Notes: a model not told the origin generated them from the sequence alone. DNA of 64,000 bases from Cinclus cinclus (GCF_963662255.1 NC_085048.1:98406729-98470728), one strand, 5' to 3'. Positions 13,401 through 26,833 are shown, counted from the first letter of the stretch. Numbers and translations are program-made.

Positions 13401-15770
13401 CCTTGACTTTATATGCCAGTTTTCTTATTTCCTACATATATATGTGCATATACATATATTATTTTGGATATTTTAAAAAAATTAAAAAGGAAACAAAACA
13501 GCTTTAAAGTGAATAGGAGTGGTGGGAGGAAAAAGAATGGCACATATGGCACATATATCAGGAGTTTCTCCAAAGCTAGAGCATGTGGGGCTGCAGCCAA
13601 GTTACCATTTGCAAATGGCCAGGTATTGGCAAGTGAAATGATTGCTTTGCAGACTTGAAAGCAGACTTTCAGCCTTTCTTTATAGATATGTACCTTCTAG
13701 TGAAAAATGCCAAGTTTTCCTGACTTCCCTGTGTTTGTACAGAAATACTGTGCACAGACATCAAGCATGCAGAGGCAAGAGCAAATATCACCCTAAAAGC
13801 TGGTAACATATTACAGTGATTCTTTTGTGATTCTTTGTAATGTATTTGTGTATCTGAAGCCACAAAACCCTCAGTTTTTAAAGGATACATCTAATTTTTT
13901 CCACACTTCTCCAGCACCTCTGGGCATCTCTCTAACCCCCTCCATAAAACAAGGAAGCAAATCTGTTTCAAACTGAAGATTTCCTGATTATTATATCCAT
14001 ATTTATGTTTGACTTCTGGACATCACATCAAACATTACATGAAATACAATCCCATTGTGCACAGCCCTTTAGAACCACGAAACAAAGCATGATGCAACAA
14101 TAAGCACCTTTCTATGTAGATAGGGGGTTTACTAAGCCCTTGCATTATCATGCAGGAATTTGACTCACTGCACGCCTCTTCCACTGCAAGATAACATTAT
14201 TTTTTATTTGTCTTTGTCACATTATTTTTCATATGTCTTAGATTAAGACTGTGTGCACACAGAATTATTGTGGATCATCTGACATACAGTAACCTGTTGA
14301 GATTCCTTGATCTCAGCCCTCAGCCTTGTTGTGCTTAATATAGTGGGCCTGTAACCTTTTAGAAAGAACTGTTTTTTATATTTCCTCTTTTTTTTTTTTT
14401 TTTGAGCAATATGATAGTGCAGAAAGGAAAGATACTGATTAATCTGAAGCTTACTAAATTACTGTTTTCACTTTGCCAGCCTCGGTTGCATAGTAAAGTG
14501 GTAGAATTTTCCTTTATCACTTGTTCATTCAAAATAATCTTAGAAGTCATCCTTCCTGTCAGGAACAGCCTCAGACAAATGCTGAGTGAGCATTTCCCTC
14601 TTCAGCACCCCACTGATGGGCACTCTAGAAATGTCTGTGCATCACTAAATACTGCAATGAGTCAGCACTACTGTTGAATGGTGCTATCCTGCCAATGACC
14701 CAAAACTGTACAGGTTCACATTCCCACAAGCAAAGATTATTTTCCCTGTAAGCAAAGATGATTGTTTCAGTGCTCCCCTGGTAAAAATCAGCTCTGGACA
14801 CAGAGCCTATAGAAGTCCTCTGAATTGTTTATGGTTTTCAGCCTGTGTTTTCTTTTTCTCAGTTTCACCCAGTTGTGAGAGAACATAGTAATGGAACCAA
14901 TTCCTTTTCCTACTATGCCTTTATCTATTCCATACTGCTAAGGCCACAGTAACAGAGCAGAGTCATGCAGGAGGTGGAAGAGTTTCCAAGAAAGGCCAAA
15001 AGAGAGGAGGGATGCATTTCAAGAAGTGGCTCAAGCATTGTGTCTAAGAAATTATTTTGAATGTCAGATCTGAAGGCAGTAGGAATAATGATAAATCCCC
15101 CACATCACCACCACTGCTCCCTGGGGCAATGCAGCACAGGGGCCTTGGATTCATCTACAGACACCCTGTGCCCCAGCCAGCAGCACCAAACTTTTGGTTT
15201 GGAGTTGCTTTGGCCAACGTCACTGTCCTGTTTCTGAGACCAGGGTAGCTTTTATTTCTACACTACCTACACAGGCAGATAAGTTAATTTGTTGTTGGCC
15301 TGTACATTACTGCAACATGCAATGTAGGCTTTGTGTATAGTTTAAATTCTGCTGTCTAAGCTCACAGGCTAAGGATAAATATGTTAATGGCTTCAAAGCA
15401 ATTGGGTAAAACCATGAGATAGCTCAAATGCTATGCTTCTACTGTGCTATAAAATGTTGGGAGTTTTGATTGCTCCAATAGTATAGGATGTGTATGTGTG
15501 CATGTGTACATACCAATCACTTCAAAATCTTTTGTCCCCAAAAGCTCTGGCAGCAACTGCTGTAATCTAGCAACTCCAGTGGAGTATTTTCAAGCCTGTT
15601 TTATGAACTGTGTACTCTAAATACTTAACACACTTCTGATGAGGCACCAAGAATGCTGATGAACCTGAGAACCAAGTAGGAAAGGTGGAATACAAATGAA
15701 GCCAGCAGCAGACATTGCAATTTGCTCCCTGTTGGACTCTACTTCAGTGCTACCAATCAGCCGAAATATC

Positions 15771-15849
15771 CATATATATGTGTGTATATATACACACACT
15801 CATACATAAACTCTCACATATATATATTTTAAAAGCCTATATATATAAT
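15771..15849. repeat. Mixed TA/TG/CA microsatellite
   Basis: Alternating TA, TG and CA runs. A shorter TG-rich stretch lies near 15484-15510. It could form non-B DNA, but nothing suggests a function. Confidence 0.8.
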
Positions 15850-16553
15850 TGATATTTCCTATAACATCAGCAACGCTTCACTGCTTTCTGTAGCAATAAC
15901 TCTGGAATTAGTCAAACATGAGTGCATGCAAACTTGGCGCAACAGTAATTTTAGAACAGACTGCAGACAAGCTAAGCTCGTGATACTTACAACCTATAAC
16001 CACTTCCAAGGAAAAGCAATAACACTGGGACTCCCACAGGTGGACAAATGGAGAAGAAAAAAATTCAAGTGTGCTAGCTTGCATTTTATATCATCAGCCC
16101 CTGAGGCATGACTTTCTGGTGAATGCAATAACAAAGCCTTAGAACTGAGGGTTTACTTGAGTTTTATTAAGAGTGAGATCATTTTCACTCAAATGTAAAC
16201 AATCAGAGGTTAAAATTCAATATGATAGAAATCTGTGCAAAATAATGTGCTGCTTTTGCACATTTGACACTTGGTGAGGAGGGAAGAAGTCACGCACAGA
16301 AATTATTTTTCTGAGAGGAGGTGCTAAGACCTTCCTCCATGTCTGACAAAAACCAATTGGTGATTAGTTTTGAGAACCAACAGCCTGTTAAACCACTGGG
16401 AAAGTTGAACACACCTCTATGAACACACGTTAGAAACAAACAAGCCCGGGAAAAACCTCCCTTGCTTTCTGTTCTTTGCAGAAGGAACTTCTTTGCCTTC
16501 CTGGCATGGTGGCTGGGCAGGGGAGGGGAGGTCATGGGCCCCACCCGAGGCTG

Positions 16554-16966
16554 GGCTGGATCATGGCTGCTGACACCTTACCAACATCAAACCCTGCCCC
16601 GCTGCCAGCCTGGGCTGGATCATGGCTGCTGACACCTTACCAACATCAAACCCTGCCCCGCTGCCAGCCGGGGCTGGATCATGGCTGCTGACACCTTACC
16701 AACATCAAACCCTGCCCCGCTGCCAGCCGGGGCTGGATCATGGCTGCTGACACCTTACCAACATCAAACCCTGCCCCGCTGCCAGCCGGGGCTGGATCAT
16801 GGCTGCTGACACCTTACCAACATCAAACCCTGCCCCGCTGCCAGCCGGGGCTGGATCATGGCTGCTGACACCTTACCAACATCAAACCCTGCCCCGCTGC
16901 CAGCCGGGGCTGGATCATGGCTGCTGACACCTTACCAACATCAAACCCTGCCCCGCTGCCAGCCGG
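16554..16966. repeat. 59-bp minisatellite, seven copies
   Basis: Seven head-to-tail units of exactly 59 bp start at 16554, 16613, 16672, 16731, 16790, 16849 and 16908. Each contains ggctggatcatggctgctg and ccctgccccgctgccagcc. The copies are almost identical; the first differs at its end (cctgg instead of ccggg). The array ends where a partial unit runs into ggctcagccggg. Because 59 is not a multiple of 3, each copy shifts reading frame, so the open frames across it are incidental. Near-identity implies recent expansion or homogenisation. Confidence 0.95.
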
Positions 16967-17200
16967 GGCTCAGCCGGGTTCCACCGGGCCCTGGGAGCAG
17001 CTATGGGCCGGGCTGGGCCCGCTCTGCCGCAGCCGGGCAGGGGCCGGGCTCCAGCGGCTGCCGGGCAAGGGGAGGGAAGGCCACCGGCCCCACGGCTGGG
17101 ACTGAACACAGCAAAAGCCAGAAAAGAGCTGTGCAGCCAGAGCGGCCACTGCCGTTCTAGCCAGGCCTCTGCTAGCCTGGCCCAGCCCCCAGCAAAGCTA
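16967..17200. other. GC-rich flank of the minisatellite
   Basis: Sequence rich in gccggg and ccgggc words with several CpGs, unlike the surrounding AT-rich intron. It could be read as a small CpG island, but it is contiguous with the LTR-like segment and the tandem array, so a mobile-element origin is preferred. Short overlapping open frames on both strands arise from the high GC content. Confidence 0.5.
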
Positions 17201-19230
17201 TCAAAGAATTCTCCACCCTAAACAGCTTTGACTACATCTGCAGGGATCACAGGACCCTTGGCAGGCCTCAGGTGAGATATGAACTCTTTCACTGCCCAGG
17301 TGAGACTTGCAGACCTTCAAGCCCCTCAAGTGAGAGAAAAGGACAGAGTGAAGACATGTAGAGAAACAACATGAAGACACCAAGGTCAGTGAAGGAGTCA
17401 GGCCCCAGATGGGAGGGATTTAGGAGATGCCTCACTCTTGGGCTGAAATCCTCTTGTAAGTCTGTGGAGAAGATAGAATTGATATACCAGACTCTGTTTC
17501 CCTGTAACTCATTGAAAAGCATGGGGTGGGGGGGAGGGTGGGGGGAATGAAGAGTTCAAATTGTAGATAGGAGCAAAACCATCTATGCTAAAGCAAACAG
17601 ATGTTGAAGTAGCTGTGATCCCATGAGAAATTTGAACAGAGAGAGAAGAGTGATGAGGACCCTGTGTCCCCAGGGAAGAAGAGAACCTCTGTTCCCAGAC
17701 ATGAAGATAATCTCAGAGACAGAGAACGTTTGCTTTTGAACAGTTCATCCTTAAAAGTGCCCCCCGTTAGCTGAAGAGTGAGCCCTTGAAAACAGCTGTG
17801 GGGAAAGCTGTAAGACATGGGGGTGACTTTTACAGAGTGATCAGATTTCCATTGCTCCAGGCAGCTGATTCGCTGTGACATTCACAGTGAAAGAACTGGT
17901 TTCTTGTCAAGAAGACTCCATAGCATGAAAAGAGAGACTCCTCTCCTTAAGTAAACTAAAGAAAGACTAACTATTCTAGAGGGGATAAACTGACTGAATT
18001 GTTTCTGTATGTTGCCAGTGGGAAAAAAAGAGGGTGTGGGGGGTAAGGAGAAGTGTTCTGAAGGCTTTATTCTGATTCTTATTTATTTCTTTATACCCTT
18101 TAAAGTTTGAGCCTGCTTTGCCTTTCTCCTAATCCTATCTCACATCAGGAAATGAGTAAGTAATTCTAGGGAGTGAACGGGTGATTTGGCCAGCACTAAA
18201 CCCACCACATAAATTGGTGCACTGGCCAGGAAATCTCAAACTGGCAAACCAAAACCATTACAAATAATTAAAATTATCTCTGGGTTTCTCAATCCTATAA
18301 GGAAATGCATATTTTAACATAGTACTACGTGCTTCTGAGGGTGCAGAAGGCAGAACATACATTTGAACTCCAAGATTAATGGAGTAACTATATATATTTT
18401 AATCCAGTAATCCATCATTATTTCTTATTATGATCTAGTATCTTCCAGAGGAAATGCTTCCTAGAAAAGACACAGAAAATATAAATCATATGGGAAGAGT
18501 TCTTTGAATGAATATGTCTCTTATATTGAGTATTAAAGTTTTCTGAATACTGAGTTTTAAATTCATTCTCTTGGGTTTTACATCATTAGCCTAACACTAC
18601 ATATTCTTTTTTGTTATTGCTTTTCTCTATGAGAAATGACAAAATATCCAACCTATTTTTTTCCAACATTAACCATTTTTTTCCTTTTTTTAGTCAAGTG
18701 AGAGTCAAGACACCACAGAAACAGGCATTCTCCTGCCATACCTCATCTCAAGTACTTACAGTCAGGTTTTGTGCCCTTTCATAATTTCAGAAAGGTATTT
18801 CAGAGGGCTTTTGGCATATCAATGCTTGACACACTGCAGAAAATCCAGGAGGGGCATGAAACCCCTATCAGAGTGCTGGTAAACAAAGTTACTACTCAGA
18901 GGTTGGCACTTCAAGCAAGGAAGAAAAGATTTCTGCAGGTGTCTGATAGGATGATTCCACCTGGTACTCAGTCTTTTGGCATCTGACTAGTGGGAAACTA
19001 TTTGGTTTTTCTTTCTTTTTCCAAAAGCTGGTAAAGTGCAGCTAGTGTGGAAAAGCAAAGAAAACAAAACAACCAAACCAAACCAAACTTTCCCTTTTTT
19101 TTGGTTTCCTAGTGAGGACTCTAAACTATTCCCAGTGTTCTTTCTTGCAAGTTCTCATCATTTATTTGCACCATTTATTTTTCCCAATATTTGTTTATTT
19201 CTCAAATTTACATATTTGTAGACCTTATGA

Positions 19231-19291
19231 GAAACAAACAAATAAATAAATACATTTAAAAACCAACCAACCAAACAAAAAACAACACACC
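19231..19291. repeat. A-rich (AAAC/AAAT/AACC)n simple repeat
   Basis: Successive caaa, aata and aacc units. It is similar in style to the repeats at 11.28, 34.55, 39.63 and 42.18 kb. Confidence 0.75.
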
Positions 19292-20849
19292 AGACCCCAA
19301 CACTTCTCATTTTAATCCAAGATACCAGTTCTGATAATTGTACAGAAAAGCTTTAAACCTAAAGCTGTGCAAGACACTGTTGGCAGACCACGAGAAAGAA
19401 CTAGAAATCATGTTAAATCATCACTGGGCTTGAGTGGTGGCTGGAATCCAATTGTGGCCCTTGGATTCCTGTGAGAAGAGCAGCCAGATCTATGCTACCC
19501 ATTTACACACACCCATTGGAAATGCAGTCCTGGCAACAAAATGCTGCCTAACACTGTGCTATGCCACTCTTCAGATTCTTCACAGAGGAAATATATCTGC
19601 AGAGCCAGAAATGTTACCAGTATTTCCTGCAGCACCCATGTAAGCTCACCTAAGCACAAGCACAAACCTTTTTCACCTACACCAAGATCTTTCCAGAGAC
19701 AGTACAAAGCACTTGAAAAACAGATCGATAATCATAAATATACAGCAACAATTCTTTTTTTTTTTCCCTCCTCTAGTTTTGGGATCCTCAATTAGTTGTC
19801 TCACTAATTTTGTAAGAGACATGGAGGGAAAATTTACATCACATTTCCCACTCCTGATTAACACAGAATTTCTGTAAGACCTTTTAAGATACCTTTGCAT
19901 GACCCCAATTTCATGCCATTAAGCTGTCTAGGTTTTCTAAATCAATACAGAAATAATAAGAATTCATTGTTCACCAGGTGTCCCTGGTTGACATATAAAA
20001 AAATAGCACTATCACTGTAACAACATTATGTATGCAAATATATACAGACGCTACCAGAGCTACTGCCCTCTTAAGCATTGGTCAATAAAAATTAAGCATC
20101 TTCTAGCCTTAAACCAATGACCCTTAGAAGATGTAAATTAAGTATGGGCACAGCATTCCACTAATTTACAAGTGAGGTGCACCTAGAAAAAGTGCCACCT
20201 AAGTGGCTCACTAAGTGGAAGGAGCAACATGTGGCAAAACAATTTTTTATGTCCTAAAGTGACATCTGTGTGACCCACAGAACAAAATTTCTGGAAAGAT
20301 GGTATCATGAGAGCAATCACTCACTGACCCAGCATTTCAGGGCAGGAAGCAACTACCCTTTACTACCTTGAAAAAACAAATTGTATCACTTTTCTGCTTT
20401 GAAAAAATTGTCCTCACAGTCTGCTTTAAAGTGTTACAGCAATTTGATTTATACATAAAGCTCAGCAAGCAGAAAATACAGAAATATTTATAAATCTACA
20501 TTCTGAGCCTTTAACTCTCAGTTTGCTGTCTTCCTGTTTAGTTTTAAACACTGTGATTCTCACTGCTATATATTATAGGTGTATAATTTCAGGTTACCCT
20601 GATGGTGAATTCCTGAGACAATACAATTACCTTAACAACCAACCCTTAAAATGCAGTAGTTATGAAGGACATATGGTGTAGAGCCCACAGCAGCAGCATA
20701 CTGCATCTTCTTATCTACTCAGCATCATTACTACAGCACACAAAATTAAGTTTTTCTGAGAAGACATTCAGTAAAGAACAATTTATGTAGCCAGCCCTTA
20801 ATGTGGTATTTCATAATAGAATATTTCACAGAAACACCTTGACCTTGCC

Positions 20850-20887
20850 AGTATCTCACCATGGGGTTTCAGTCATGGTGAGATGCT
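20850..20887. repeat. Perfect short hairpin (14-bp stem, 10-nt loop)
   Basis: The left arm agtatctcaccatg (20850-20863) pairs with catggtgagatgct (20874-20887), with one G-T wobble. Pairing does not continue well outside, so the stem is too short for a typical microRNA precursor. Confidence 0.6.
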
Positions 20888-22090
20888 ATGGATGGTTTGA
20901 AGAGATGCTGTTCACCAAACACAGCATAATTTGAAAGAAACAAAGTCTTGACTACTGGCCAAGGTAGCTCACAGGGCTTGTCTTTGCTCTGTGCAATTAT
21001 TTCCTTGTGAGCAGACATATTGAGTACCTTAAATACAGCATGTCTATCCTGAGGAATTCCATACTCATTAGAAGCTCCAGCTACTCAAAAATTGCAAACA
21101 GTGCTGCTCCCTGCACATCTATCAACATGTGTTTCTGAATGGGCACAGTGAGATTTGAAAATTAGGCTTGCTTTCCAGTTTTTCAAAGTGGTTTTATACA
21201 GAGGTTATTAAAACAGTGTTTCTGGAACTCAATACAGTCATACAAAGGCATAAGACAAATGAGTACCACCTTGGTATCAGTACAATCTAATCCACACTGG
21301 AAGTTGTCCTGGCTTAAGGGCATTGATTTCTGTGTTTAGAAAGGTTTCAGAGAACTCTTCTGATAATTTGTGTGTCTGAAACAAATTCAAAGTCAGAATG
21401 AGTAGGATGCATAACTGGGACCAGAAGTGAAGAATCAACAAATTCTCAAGCAGTCTTTCATGCTAGATGCTTAATAGCCATATGATTAACACGCATGCTC
21501 ATGAAAACACCAGTAATTATTTTTTGAGAATCTGGGAAAAAGGACTTTTCATATTAAAAGCCTGTAAGGAATTATTAAAAACCAAAACTGGCATTGGACA
21601 GCCAACTCTGATTGAGCTTTAATGAAAAATGAACACCTACCTGTCATTCATATATTTGATAAGCTCCCCTTTAATATTAACCAGGAACTTGAATATTGCC
21701 AGATGCCTACCACAAACACTGTGAAAAAGCCCTTTTAAAAGACTTTTTAGATGCACACTTTGTATTCCTTTATTGTTCTGATTGCCTGCATGCAAATGCA
21801 TTTCCAGAATTGTTTCCTAGATATTGTTCTCTTTCTTTGGGGTCAACAGTTGGAAATAACATCTTCCTAATTCATCTTGGCTGCTAAGTACTCATTAGTG
21901 ACATGGCTTTATATGAATAAAAGTGGAAGGAAAAAGATCCAGTACACAAAGTGATTTAAAAGCTAGGCATCTGAATAGTGGACTTAGATGAGTATTTTTT
22001 TGCCTCCTATCTGTAAAATGAAGAAAGCAGGGTATTCCCACTCCAGGAAATCACCTATCTGAAACAATATATAAATGAAAAGTAGATCAG

Positions 22091-22140
22091 AAGTAAAAAA
22101 AAAAAAAGAAAAAAAGAAAAGAAAACACACACACACACAA
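22091..22140. repeat. Purine-rich A/G tract followed by (AC)n
   Basis: An A run broken by G, then about eight AC units (22124-22139). Confidence 0.9.
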
Positions 22141-23367
22141 ATTGACTACTGGTCTATGAGACAAATGCAAATGAAAGGAAAAGCTCTTGTACAACGACAT
22201 GCAACCTACACTGTTCCCAGCCAGAAGAGCTACAAAATGCCACAGGTAAGACTTGGGGTTCCTGGAAGAAAGGCAAGTCCTGGCTGTTGTCCCAATTTTT
22301 GAGTAGTCCTATCATTTCTGTTGCCATCTTTCTTCCTTTTATCCTCAAGTGTAGAACCATTCTATGGCAAGCTTTAATGCCATGTATATTTTCCTCATGG
22401 TAGTAGTTTCCTTTATCTTACCTTTCTTCACCTTGAAGATCTTTCAAAATCAAAACCAACTTGACAATTTACTGGTGTGCTGTGCTGAGCAGTGCAGAGT
22501 AGCCTATTATCAATGCTACAACAGAGGATCTAATTTCTTTTGATCACTTAATGCTACAGAGCATGTAAAAATCCTTACACCAAATACATGTAGCGCATGA
22601 AGTGATCAAACAGTGTTTGTTGACTGGACTGTGAAATCCCTCTGGGAGCTGGAAGGGAAAAGCAAAATCTGATAGCTACTTCTGTGTTCTCTGCTCCTGC
22701 TGCTAACAACCCCCAAGGTTTGAAAGACATTGTTTTGGCATCCTAGGTAAAAACCAAAACAAAGCACCACCCTGTGGAAGAGAGGCACTACAAATGAAAG
22801 GGCTCTATACAAGAAATCACTAGTGTTTGTGAACAGCATCCACAAGGAAAAAATCTCTGGGGGGAAGCACAGCAAAATAGCATGAGCACCTTTGACAATG
22901 TGCTCTTCAATAATCAAGAAGTTCCTTAATTGTATTTAAGAAGAAATCTGCCAGAAAACTGGAAAAGCTGACCTCAAGAAAACCAGAAAAATATCAAAAG
23001 TGAATTTAACACACTCCAAGGGAGCTTTGCCTATAACAGAGCTCTGTACTGTCGGGATATTAGTGCTTCTCTGAAACAGGGAACACTCATGAATGTTGCT
23101 GTCTTTACTGGAATGGTCAGTATCAGGCTTGAAGAATGTCCAAATATATCCGTGCCCATGAACACAATGTTATTTTAAAAAATCCCTAAAAATATCTAAA
23201 TATTTGCTTACAACATGTAAAACTATAACCATTAACAGCCAAAATTGCAAAATGCATCATTATCTTCAAACAACACACGGGAAGGGGACAGCATCATCCT
23301 TTTAGTTAAAAACTCTTCACTTACAGCAGGCTTTTATTACTGCTGGAAAGCATTATTTTGGAAATGG

Positions 23368-23603
23368 AGCATGTTGGGCAACCAGCAATCAATGGCTCAG
23401 GGCAGCATTCTAACCTCACTGGTTGTGTACTCCTGACCTCTGCCCTTACTGCAGCTACTTTCTTCATTTCTTGTTTCTTATTATAAGCATGTTGGGCAAC
23501 CAGCAATCAATGGCTCAGGGCAGCATTCTAACCTCACTGGTTGTGTACTCCTGACCTCTGCCCTTACTGCAGCTACTTTCTTCATTTCTTGTTTCTTATT
23601 ATA
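23368..23603. repeat. Perfect tandem duplication, 2 x 118 bp
   Basis: Copy 1 (23368-23485) and copy 2 (23486-23603) read identically from agcatgttgggcaacc to ttcttattata. Only one mismatch position is needed on either side to mark the limits. No transposon ends are visible. It is either a very recent segmental duplication or an assembly artefact. Confidence 0.95.
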
Positions 23604-25192
23604 CTTGGCAGAAATTTACCTCAGCAACTTAAAAGTCAAGGAACTCCACCGAAGTCATGGCTGTTTTAGAAATAGTAACATGCTAAAAACAGAGCATCTC
23701 TCATTAGAGTTACTTGTCACTTTTTCAGAGCTTCTGCCTCATACTGCTATTCTCACACATTTCACTGTGGAAGAGATGTGATGGTAAAATATTTGAAAGA
23801 CAGCTGATGCAAATTATATGATTTCCATTTTTTGTTTCTTCTAAAATTCTGTCTTTACTAAGATCAAGGTTTTGCTAGGAAGAGAAAACCATATATATAA
23901 CTATTTCCCTTTTCATATTTCTACAGCTTTAATGATAGGGACTATTTGGAAAAGAAAAAAAAATGAATAATTTCACTGCTATTTGGTCAGATAAGCTTTT
24001 TCAACTACATTAGGGTGGCAGAGAAAAAAATGGGCCTCTCTGAAAGGAAAAATAAAAAACATCAAAAAACTTACAGAGACCCATTGCAAATGTGACTTCC
24101 TAAAAACATAGCAGGGGAAAAATCTCTGCATCTCAAATAGCCTCATGGGAAGCTTATGTTTGAAATATCTTGTGATCTGCAGCAGATAACCCAATGTCTT
24201 ACTGACTTTGCCAGTGCCACAGAGGTGAGGTTTCTACATGGGTGAGCAAACCACTCAAGCAATTTATTCAAAAACATTAGACTCAAATTTGCTTTAGTAC
24301 AGGAACAGGCAAGGCAGGTGTGTGTGCACACATTCTGCCTTTCTGACATTCTTCTGTGCTAAATGAGATAACTTAAAGGCTATAAAAAGAAAACCCTATT
24401 TCTTTTCCGTCTCTTATTTTTTTCCAACTTGTTCTTTGGCCACCAATAGTGTCATTAAGCGATAATACCATTAGAGGACATCAGGCACAAATTTTTTCAC
24501 CTGTAGTGAAGCACTAGCTTTTGTCACTTCTTTGCTGGTGTATTTGCTGACAGGTTTCTTGGTTCTGCCAGTGCAAAGGGCATTTGTGGTTGACAGATCT
24601 CCCCAGTAAACATTCTCTCATTTCCTCTCTCAGCTCATGCAGAGCATTGTGCAAGTGCTGTGCCCACCCTGCTGTGAGGAAACTCCACAAACTCCATCTT
24701 ACAGAGCACACCACAAGCAAGCAATCCACCAGAGTTGCTCTGCCACAAAGGTCTGCTTCTTATATTACAGGAAGACTTACTTTAATGCCTGGATAATTCT
24801 AATTATGATTATTTTCTGTGCTGCATCCCACATTCAAACACTAACCCTGAAGCAGAAAGGTAGGTGCTGACAATCAGCCCCTTTTCACCTGCTCTCACCA
24901 ATATAGACCCATCATGACCTGCAGATGACCTCCATGAACGATCACATATCTCTGTATTTGATGTATGGAGTTGTATACAGGGGAGTGATGAGGTGAAACA
25001 GCCCCTCTTCCTGCTCGCTTTTCATGCAGAGGGGTAAGAACAAGGATTCTTGATTAATTACTTATCAAGGAGAATCACCTTAATTAGGGTCAAATTCTGT
25101 GGCAGACAGCTTAATTCCTTATTCACTTTCTGTGTGTGAACACATTTCCTTCTACAGAACAATTAATTTGCAGCTCAATTCACACTGTTCAA

Positions 25193-25210
25193 TTATATAT
25201 ATATATATTT
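25193..25210. repeat. (TA)n microsatellite
   Basis: Uninterrupted TA alternation followed by a T run. Confidence 0.8.
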
Positions 25211-26833
25211 AAAGAAAAAAGAAATTAAAATGTTATCTTTTGAAACCAGTGTATCTGTTCTGAGGAAGACCCAAGTGTCATAAGTAATTAAAATTGTTTC
25301 CTGCTTTTTTCTCCTGTTATCCTGCTGAAGCAATTCTTGCAGAGATTGTACTGCTAGTGGGATTGGAGCAATTCTCAGCCCCTTAAGCTCCTGTCTGAGG
25401 TGCTCATGCCAGTGAAAGAGCAGGATACATTCGCAGACAGAGAAAAGTACTCAGACACATAGGAAATCTTGCACCACCACAGGTATTTGTCTATACCTAT
25501 GTGTAGTCCAAGGGAGGATAGCTGGCTTCTGTTCCTTCTCATTACCCTCATAATAATTATTTCAAAATATAATTTTCCTATTAAAAAAAAAATCCCTCTC
25601 TGGCACACGGCTAAAGTTGTTGCATTTGTAATAGTATCAGAGATTCAATGTTTCAGATTATAAAACTGCCCCTGATTACTCCACTTACCTTTATATACTT
25701 ATTAGCATTGATATCGAGTAACAAAAGGTTTTAGCTTGACTCTTGGTAAGATGAATAAAAATAGGAAAAAATAGATGTGAACAATTGTTTAATCTTAGAA
25801 AGTAACAAAACTCAATATGAAGCCTCAGGCTCACATGGAGATGGCCTATCATCTACTAGAGATGCTTGTTTTAAAAGCTTTCGACGAAAAATAAACAAAA
25901 GAGGGAAAGAAATACATAACCAGCTATAAAGTGCTTAATGCTGTCATAGTTTTAAATAAAGAAATCTAAGACATGGAGGTAAACCTTCCATACCTAGCAT
26001 CTAACTCATTTATCATTCCTATATCTGTTGGACAATAGATACAAAGTTTGTTTCAATACAGAAGCAAACAAAAAATGTGGGGAGCAGCACAGTAGAAGCA
26101 GCCTTTAGCCTTGCAGATGTAGTTTAATATTTATAACCTCAGCATTTCTTTCCTGGCCATCTGTAATATGTTGATTATAAATCCACAGTATTAAATATAT
26201 TCAGATTACTCATTAAACATTTTTGTATCATATTTACAGCTTTAAAAACAAACAGAAAAACTGTCATTGGGCAGCCCTCAACTCAGAAGGATTTAGACCA
26301 GGTTTTGGAAATGTTCTACTCTTATTCCAAACTGTGCCATTGTGGGCTAGGATACTTTCCACTCCAGTGAGTGGAATATGGGATAATTTCTACTCTGGCA
26401 AGTCCAGGCCTTCCCATCAAGCAATTCCCACCACCATCCTCCACAACCATTCCAAAAGCAGAAATATATCTGCTTAAGCAATGTTTCCATACAGTTTCCA
26501 GCTTTCCCTCTCCGCTCCCCCCTCCCTCCTAAGATTCCTTGGACGAAACTGAAGTTTTCCATCTTCCTTGGCTCCCTTTTCTGGGGAGTGACTTTGGGGT
26601 CACTTTCTCCTGGAGAAAAAGCCATGTGAAAGGGAACTGTAGTGTGTAGAATTGGGTTAACAGAACCTGGCAGGGCCTTCAGGGATCTTTGAAAACATAT
26701 TAATGATTGCAATATCAACACATTATGGTGTTATAAGATCTTCCCAATCACAGTCCAAAAGAGGTTTCCTATGAAGCAGTGGCATCACATTATTAAATTA
26801 AAACTTGCCCTCTCCTTGCCCTCCTTCTTCCTT

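Larger units (their letters stand above)
11366..16289 (-). other. NRXN1: NRXN1 intron, no recognisable gene
   Basis: AT-rich sequence with T runs near 12000-12020, 12858 and 14390-14403. Two overlapping plus-strand open frames (12392-12736 and 12697-13074, 114 and 125 codons) look like chance translations of T-rich DNA: they are rich in Phe, Leu and Ser and have no recognisable motif. The minus strand shows no neurexin-like exon. Confidence 0.75.
16480..18209 (+). mobile_element. Probable LTR-derived segment (avian ERV-like), orientation opposite to NRXN1
   Basis: The stretch is GC-richer than its surroundings and ends at 18209 with ctaaacccaccaca. That terminus resembles the 3' ends of passerine endogenous LTRs as I remember them and has the canonical CA end. 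A possible TG start for a short LTR is at 17874 (tgtgacattc), which would give about 336 bp. The GC-rich sequence and tandem repeats upstream may belong to a longer LTR. The five bases after the end (taaat) were not found repeated before a plausible TG start, so no target-site duplication is shown. No gag, pol or env reading frame is present. Boundaries and family are uncertain. Confidence 0.4.
18210..23367 (-). other. NRXN1: NRXN1 intron, no recognisable gene
   Basis: AT-rich sequence with A-rich simple repeats near 19060-19085 and 19231-19291 and a purine/CA repeat at 22091-22140. Open frames are below about 105 codons and resemble no known protein. A short hairpin lies at 20850-20887. Confidence 0.75.

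Noticed and set aside
16967..17200. CpG island or promoter of a beta-neurexin transcript
   Set aside because: The beta first exon precedes the upstream LNS6 exon and so must be at higher coordinates. No beta signal-peptide or His-rich exon is seen, and the GC-rich DNA is tied to repeat and LTR-like sequence.
16476..17221. Multiple open frames with repeated MAADTLPTSNPAPLP-type peptides
   Set aside because: They are translations of the 59-bp array, whose unit shifts frame in each copy.
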